Shown here: positions 58,465-64,000 of the stretch, piece after piece
How the letters are laid out: each line of letters begins with the position of its first letter
Numbering within the stretch: the first letter of the stretch is position 1
Assembly (NCBI RefSeq): GCF_028372415.1
Contig: NC_092872.1
Coordinates: forward strand, 266,315,008 to 266,379,007
Source: Notamacropus eugenii
Taxonomy: Eukaryota; Chordata; Mammalia; Diprotodontia; Macropodidae
Reading direction: 5' to 3'
Length of the DNA: 64,000 bases
Program-made: the position numbers and the translations under genes
Notes under the pieces: model-generated
What the model saw: only the letters and a program-made list of their open reading frames with translations
Database searches by the model: none
What the model was told of the DNA's origin: nothing

Positions 58465-58998
58465 TTCTCTCCACACTCCAGTCTAAGTGAATTTCCTAAA
58501 GTTCAAGTCTGACCATGTCATCCCCAATCCAATCAACCCCAAGGGCTCCCTATCACCTCTAGAGTCAAATATAAAATTCTGCTTATAGTTCCAAGTCCTT
58601 CCTCACCTGACCCTCTACCTTTCTTAGTCTTCTTATACCTTTCACCTCTTCTCTCACATGTATTCTTCAGCCCCGGGACACCAGCCTCCCAGCTGTTCCT
58701 CACGGATGACTCACAATTCCTGACTCTACGCATTTTCACTGACTGTTCCCCAAGCTTGAAATTCTCCTCTGCCTGTCTTCCTTCTGGTCCCAACTGAAAT
58801 CTTCTACAAGAAGCTTTGCCAATCCCCTTTAACTCCACTGTTTTCTGTCATCTCCAGTTTGTTGGCACATAGCTGGTCTGTCCAGTTGTTTACATTCGAT
58901 TGTGAGTTCTTTAGGAGTAGGATTATCTTTTGCCTTTCTTAGTAGCCCCAACACTTAGCACAATGCAAGGCACAGCAGGTGTTTAATGCTTATTAACT
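58465..58998 (+). mobile_element. L2-type LINE 3' copy
   Basis: 'gggctccctatcacctctag', 'aaatcttctacaagaagctt', 'cccaacacttagcacaatgc' and the tail 'gtgtttaatgcttattaact' are in consensus order. Together with the antisense copy to its left it forms a head-to-head LINE pair. Confidence 0.8.
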
Positions 58999-59077
58999 AT
59001 GGGCAGTGCTCTTTTTCCATTTAGAAGGAATTAGGGTACATATCACAGGGAGAGGAATGCCTTTCAGGGCTAGAGAG

Positions 59078-59756
59078 TGTAATGGTAATTTAAAGTTAAT
59101 GGAGAGTGGGGGGGGGGGGAAGAGTTAAAGATCTGCCCCCCATTAATAGACCTCAATATACTGTTTGTTAATTTCTATTAAGGCCCTAGATCAGAGGGGC
59201 CTGTCCTCTGGCTCTGAAGAGTAAATAAAGACTCTGAGGTGAGGTTTTACTTTGAGGTTTAGTTTTTGGTAGAAGGTTGGTATGCCAGATGAGACTCTGG
59301 GCAGCTAAGGAACCCCCGGGCTTTGAAAACCCAGATGTTGGTGTTTCTCTCTCTGATAACTATTTATATATGTATGGCCGGACAGTTGGAAGCCCTGTCT
59401 GTTGGTCTTAATTTCTCTGTATTTTCTCTGAAGTACAGGGCGCTGACTTCTCCCCCTAAACTAAGTGAATAATACATGTGCTTGATTAAAGTAGATTGTT
59501 AACCCCACAAAAGCTGTTTTCCTTTTAGAAAAGCAGGTCTAAGAATCTATACAGCAGGCCCTCCTGTGTATGCTGGGGCCCTTGCTATTATAGAGAGGAG
59601 GGTTCAAAGAATGGATGTGAGTAGTCAAAGGAGATTATGTGACTACAGTCCTACTAGCTAGAGTAGACCATTAACTCCAAACTGTATTTTAACACATTAT
59701 GACCTTTTCCTGAGTCAAGACTATGTAACATCAAATTGTCCTGTGATAGAATATCA
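59078..59756. repeat. LTR-like block, uncertain
   Basis: The block starts TGTAATGG and ends ATATCA, with flanks GAGAG and GAGGG (a 5-bp repeat with one change). It contains AATAAA on + (59224-59229) and a TATA-like run (59360-59372). The order of these signals does not fit a normal LTR on either strand, so an unrelated old repeat or unique DNA is equally possible. A run of about 12 G lies near 59109-59120. Confidence 0.25.
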
Positions 59757-59824
59757 GAGGGCATGTGAAGAGTCAGACAATTATGTTTGGAGAGTTCTCT
59801 AAGCTAGAAATGTTTACCAAGCTG

Positions 59825-60150
59825 AAGCCTAGGGAGTCATCTTTGACTTCCCTCCCCTCTCATGCAGTAAAAGTCACTAGGTTTTACGGACTTCACAACA
59901 TCTCTCCAACCCACCCCCTTTCCTGTATTCACATGGCTACCAACCTAGTAAAGGCCCTCACAGCACAGATTGCCTTCAATATTCTCCCTGCTTCAAGGCT
60001 CCATTCTCCACATAGCTGCTAAAGGGAGATTCTAAAAGCACATGTCTGACAATATTACCTACTGAAGAAACAACCGTGGCTGGCCTTCAGGAGCAAATGC
60101 AACCTCCTCTTTCTGGCATTTCAAGTCCCTCCAAGCTTAATTTCAGATTT
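59825..60150 (+). mobile_element. L2-type LINE fragment
   Basis: 'ctagggagtcatctttgact', 'ctagtaaaggccctcacagc' and 'gagcaaatgcaacctcctct' match L2 blocks. Confidence 0.6.
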
Positions 60151-60339
60151 TCTGCAGAACCAGTGCTAGCAGTGTTATGTAAGATGTAGAGAATGGATGA
60201 GAGATGCATAAGGAAGCCTCTTATAACAGTTCAAGCAATATGAAATGGGCCCTCTAAACAGGGTGGCATACATGATACTAGAGAGGTGATATAGAAAAGA
60301 AGAAAAAGGATCAGTAATAACGAAAGCGCACTTCTATAG

Positions 60340-60475
60340 TATTTTATAGTAGCATAAATATCATCTTAAAGTATAGGAAATTGAAGTTTAGCATGGTTGT
60401 GACCTGCCCATGGTCATGTAACTAGTAAATGTCTGCGGTAAGACTCAAACCTATGCCTCTGGACACTATACCAAA
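60340..60475 (-). mobile_element. MIR-type SINE, antisense
   Basis: 'tataggaaattgaagtttag' and 'ggtcatgtaactagtaaatg' are complement core blocks. A diverged sense copy lies at about 60790-60900 ('ctctgggcctcagttttctc'). Confidence 0.55.
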
Positions 60476-61199
60476 GCTTTTTTTGGCAAACCATGAAGCC
60501 TATACCAATTACATGTGGGGCTAAGGAGTTGGAAGGGGGAAAAAAAATCACCATGGCCAGCTGAGAGGATGACAAAGCCATTGACAGAAAACTAGAAGTT
60601 TAGAAGTAATATAGATGATGAATTTCACTGTTACAAACTAAGGAAGTTAAATACCATCAGATTCAGTCTTTTTTAAAACTCTCTTTAGTAGATTTTGTAC
60701 TAATTGTTGGGTTAGAAGTTAATTGTCCCAGGGAAGTCCACATCAGTATGTTGGCCTAAATGCTTGTTGAGGTTTGGAATAAGCAAAAGATTGAATCAGA
60801 AGACTCAGTTCTAATACCAGGTCTGTTTATTTCACCTCTCTGGGCCTCAGTTTTCTCACTGGCAGGAGCTGTGTTCTATAACCTAAAAATCCACAGATAT
60901 TATTGATCTAGCGAACTGCACAAAGAAAGCAGGCACTGGGTAGATCTACACTTCAACCTCTGTAATTGTAAACAAGCAAAAGGCACTTAGGCCAAGATGG
61001 AAGACAAATTCAGTTTAAGACCAAATGAAATCGTCTCTGTACAATGCTGTAAAAATCATAAGTAAATGGTGATGATGATGATGTTGCTATCAGGGTTTGA
61101 GATGGTCAATAAAATCAAGCAAATTTCTTAAGTTGTGATGGAGAAGGGGAAGTGCTGAAGGACAGGAATTCATGTGATCTGAGACACAACCAGACACTT

Positions 61200-61325
61200 C
61201 TTTTACAGGAATCACAGACTTTTTGAGAGTTCAAAGAAATTTTAGAGACCATTTAGTCTAATCTCCCTTATTTTACAGGTAAGGAAACCAAGACCCAGAA
61301 ACGTTAAGTGACATTCCTACGGCCA
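61200..61325 (-). mobile_element. MIR-type SINE, antisense
   Basis: 'cttattttacaggtaaggaa' and 'acccagaaacgttaagtgac' are the complement core. Confidence 0.65.
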
Positions 61326-61509
61326 AAACCTAAAGAAAAGAAAAATTGTTCATATATGTCAAAAAATTTACTTACAGCTACTAATCAAGATGTAAAACAC
61401 TAGTGATTTTACTCAGTAGCAGAAGCTGATAGCTCCCATGATAATAGTAATAAAAATAATTTCAAAAACTGAAATGAGTAAGGGAAATTACAAGTAGGAG
61501 TCACTTTAT

Positions 61510-61712
61510 CAACATTTAATAGTAATAGTTATCATTTATATATCACTTTATGGCTTGTAAAGCACTTTACAAATAATATCTCATCTGGTCCTCATAACAA
61601 CTCTGGGAAGTAGATGCTGTTATTTCCATTTTCTGGATGAGGAAATTAAGGCAGACAGAGGGTAAGTGACTCCAGACCCAGTGCCCTATTCACCACCTGT
61701 GCCACTCTGATG
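61510..61712 (-). mobile_element. THER-type SINE, antisense
   Basis: 'ttgtaaagcactttacaaat', 'ataacaactctgggaagtag' and 'attaaggcagacagagggta' are the complement of THER. The head is diverged ('gtgccactctgatgtc'). Confidence 0.75.
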
Positions 61713-61989
61713 TCTGAAAAGGTGAGTATGTCTTCAGTGTAGAAATGTAGCCAGTGAAAATTATGTGTTTATCTGTATCTGACCCCTGGCTCCTCAAAGC
61801 AAGAGCCATAGAGAACTTCTACCTGTATCCAACAATGAGCACTGTACCAAAAGACACTAAAATTGACCGAAACAGATGAAAAGTACAGTCACTGGTAAAA
61901 TCCAACAAAAGAAAGAGCTCTTTTGCTTTGCTCAATTTGGACATCAGTAGTATAACATGAAGTTAGCACACACCTGCTAAAGTTTTAGA

Positions 61990-62640
61990 TTATCACATGG
62001 GAAACTGAGAGGTTAAGTGGCATGCCTCGTGTCACCAGTGGTGAAACTTGCACCCAAGTCCCCCCGACTCCAAGGCCAGCTCTCTGGCCACTGGTTAATC
62101 TAACAAAATTGAAATTTCTCATTGCAACTTTGCTGCCAAAGGGCAACTCGAAACTGAGAAGTGGAAAAGAACAAGCTGGTCTATTTTGCTTTCCAGGCCT
62201 GTGCAGAAATAGGCTCTGCTGTCTCCTCAGGTGAAGTGGGAAGTAAATAGGTGCCAGACCATGAGCAATAACAGTAGTAGTTACCAGATGACATTGAGGC
62301 AGCCTGGTCATGTTCACAAGGTGCTTTATAGACATTTTATGCCATTTGATCCTAACAAGTCAGTGAGGTTGACATTAGAGGCCATTGTCTATTTTATAGA
62401 GGTTAAGTAACTTGTTTTTAAATTTTTTCTCCATTAAGTCAATCCACCTCTGGACTAATTAAAGAATTTAAAGGTTCTTTACCTTTTTATCTCTGGCAAA
62501 AATCATGCCACCTGTGTTAACCTTGGGCAAATCATTTGATTTTGTTAACCCCAATTTTCTAGCCTGTAAAATGAGGAGGTTGGGACTAGATAACCTCTAA
62601 GGTGCATTTGCTCTAAATTCTGAGATCCTGTGAAGTTACC
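61990..62640. mobile_element. Three further MIR/THER fragments
   Basis: Antisense pieces at about 61990-62095 ('aggttaagtggcatgcctcg') and 62295-62420 ('aaggtgctttatagacattt'), and a sense copy at about 62520-62640 ('ccttgggcaaatcatttgat', then 'gggactagataacctctaag'). Confidence 0.6.
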
Positions 62641-63409
62641 CAGGGTTGTCCAACCACTAACTGCCAGAGGCAGGCTCTAAAGTCGAGTCTCAGCTGATTC
62701 AGTGTTAAGTTCTCATTAGAAAAGTAAAGGAGGCAGGTGGTCTACTAAACTCCCTGTGCCCCCTACGCACTTACAAGCTGGCAGGCAATGACCTTAGAAG
62801 AGATGAGCGCTCCCAGAACTGACAGGTAGTCACACTTAGTGATTATAATTCTCATACATTTTCATTTATCTCCTATATTGAATCTAAGATGTACAAAACT
62901 GAGGGAAAAGATGCCATCATTTTATCCTAAGTAGCACCTTGACCAGTAGTTGAATAAACATTTGCTGAATTTGCTGGAATTAGTATCAATACCCACTTTT
63001 TTTTTATCTTCACAAAGGACTAAGATTAATAGATAACTAATTTTTTTTCAAAATAGAGACACCATGATACTATGTGATGATCATAGTACATTTTATTTTT
63101 CTGTTCAGTTAAGAAATAAACATTTGTATTCATAACATGCATGCCATATTCAACAGAATATTTCAAACCTGTTCTGTTCAACCCCATGTTAAGTATAATA
63201 TAACATAACAGGGCTGCAGATCCCAGTGGCAAACTTGACAATGGTCAAATCAATTCTAGGACACTAAATTCTGATCTAAATAGTACCTACTAATCCTATA
63301 CACACCTGGGACCCCTTGGCAGTATGGGAATGTGACACTAAAATTAGCTTGTGCATCAGAGAGTCAGCTTGAAAAAAACGAAAGAGGAAAGGTCAGGGAG
63401 TCCAAAGAA

Positions 63410-63560
63410 GTTTCTGATCCATAAGGTGTTGATGAGTCACTGACCTGGACAATTACTTCCCTTCTCTATGCCTATATTTTGTCATCTATAAAAAATGGGA
63501 ACTAATTCTCACCAAACTTACAGGAGGAATGCTTTACAACCTGATCACTGCAAAGCTTCT
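63410..63560 (+). mobile_element. MIR/THER-type SINE, diverged
   Basis: 'acttcccttctctatgccta' and 'catctataaaaaatgggaac' are the core. What follows, up to about 63560, fits the family tail. Confidence 0.5.
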
Positions 63561-63648
63561 TATAAAACAACTTTGGACAAACTTAGTGCTTCTCTAGTAG
63601 AAAAAACTAACCACCCCTGGAAATGTCCCGTCCCGTCGTCCCGCGCCG

Positions 63649-63697
<49 letters not shown>
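63649..63697. repeat. Uninterrupted run of 49 C
   Basis: The run is preceded by a short CpG-containing stretch (GTCCCGTCGTCCCGCGCCG). It creates proline-only open frames on the + strand. Such a long pure homopolymer is rare and could be an assembly or sequencing artefact. Confidence 0.95.
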
Positions 63698-63698
<1 letters not shown>

Positions 63699-63954
63699 TC
63701 ATCCCAATGCCAACTTCTCCTTGGTATTTAAGCAATCTTCTCTCTACCTCTAAGCAGCTTCCTCCAGCAGCAGGACACAATGGAATGGCACCCCAGATGC
63801 CACTGAAATGGGACGATCATCTTTAAATCCCCTTCGGAAGCGTAAGGAAGAACCATTATCAAAAGAAAGAGTTCCCAATGGCACACTCCCTGAACCAAGT
63901 ATTCCCTTGTAAAGTTTGGGTTGGAGGTCCCAGGTGGGGAGGAGGAAAGGAAGA

Positions 63955-64000
63955 ATCAAATCAATGAGAATTCACATAGCCCCTATCAGTTCCAGGCACT
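63955..64000 (-). mobile_element. L2-type LINE tail at the window edge, antisense
   Basis: 'cacatagcccctatcagttc' then CAGGCACT resembles the complement of an L2 tail cut by the window end. Confidence 0.4.

Larger units (their letters stand above)
46670..64000 (-). other. NRBF2: NRBF2 intron 1 (partial)
   Basis: All remaining sequence to the right edge. I saw no CpG island and no start exon, so the promoter lies outside. It holds the repeats listed below. Stretches with nothing recognised are 47210-47825, 48000-48630, 49055-49550, 50690-51740, 52480-53790, 54825-56755, 60485-60780, 60910-61190, 62650-63400 and 63700-63950. Confidence 0.7.

Noticed and set aside
63495..63826. Proline-rich + strand ORFs
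   Set aside because: The frames stay open only because of the 49-C run. The left part looks like the tail of a MIR-type SINE. The short Lys/Arg-rich frame to the right (about 63796-63912) is not recognised.

Overview
The window is mammalian nuclear DNA, most likely from a marsupial. The evidence is two recognisable split genes with canonical GT-AG introns plus a repeat landscape dominated by marsupial-type elements: tRNA-headed SINEs beginning 'GGCAGCTAGGTGG' with RTE-like tails, long L2 and L3 (CR1-clade) LINE copies, MIR/THER-type SINEs and a marsupial-type L1. One SINE (30869-31188) has a tail I associate with Australian marsupials, but the species call is weak. There is no operon structure, CRISPR array or prokaryotic feature.

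Two genes converge tail to tail. On the + strand the window catches the last four coding exons of JMJD1C (5903-6042, 8542-8718, 10261-10392, 10594-10683) and its 3' UTR, with an ATTAAA signal at 11180-11185. These encode the C-terminal part of the JmjC domain, including the third metal-ligand histidine, and the acidic C-terminus. On the - strand are coding exons 2-4 of NRBF2 (46585-46669, 40784-40824, 38314-39003) and its 3' UTR, with a signal near 37503. The first NRBF2 exon, with the start codon, was not found and should lie beyond base 64000. The same convergent pair is known in other mammals (human 10q21.3), so the locus is syntenic. JMJD1C is a nuclear JmjC protein. NRBF2 is a subunit of the autophagy PI3K (VPS34) complex I. 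Nothing here suggests that they work together.

The intergenic stretch (about 11.2-37.5 kb) holds the most unusual material. A two-LTR gammaretrovirus-like endogenous provirus lies in - orientation at 13207-18859, with a tRNA-Pro-type primer binding site and almost no coding capacity. There is also a probable solo LTR (19776-20124), a 5'-truncated L1 (24290-25980), an L3 copy split by a Tigger-type DNA transposon (28128-28931), a young SINE inserted into an older SINE with a perfect 14-bp duplication, and a strong CTCF-like motif (31531-31546). Immediately behind JMJD1C, on the - strand, a 96-codon open frame ends just before an AATAAA. It looks like the decayed 3' end of an unidentified gene or retrocopy.

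The JMJD1C intron at the left edge carries a solo LTR with a perfect 6-bp target duplication (108-682). NRBF2 introns 1 and 2 are dense in L2, L3, MIR and nested elements. A 49-base run of C at 63649-63697 may be an assembly artefact. Stretches not listed as features appear to be unique or unrecognisably old intronic/intergenic DNA. I found no convincing new gene system, and the items worth a second look are given as findings.
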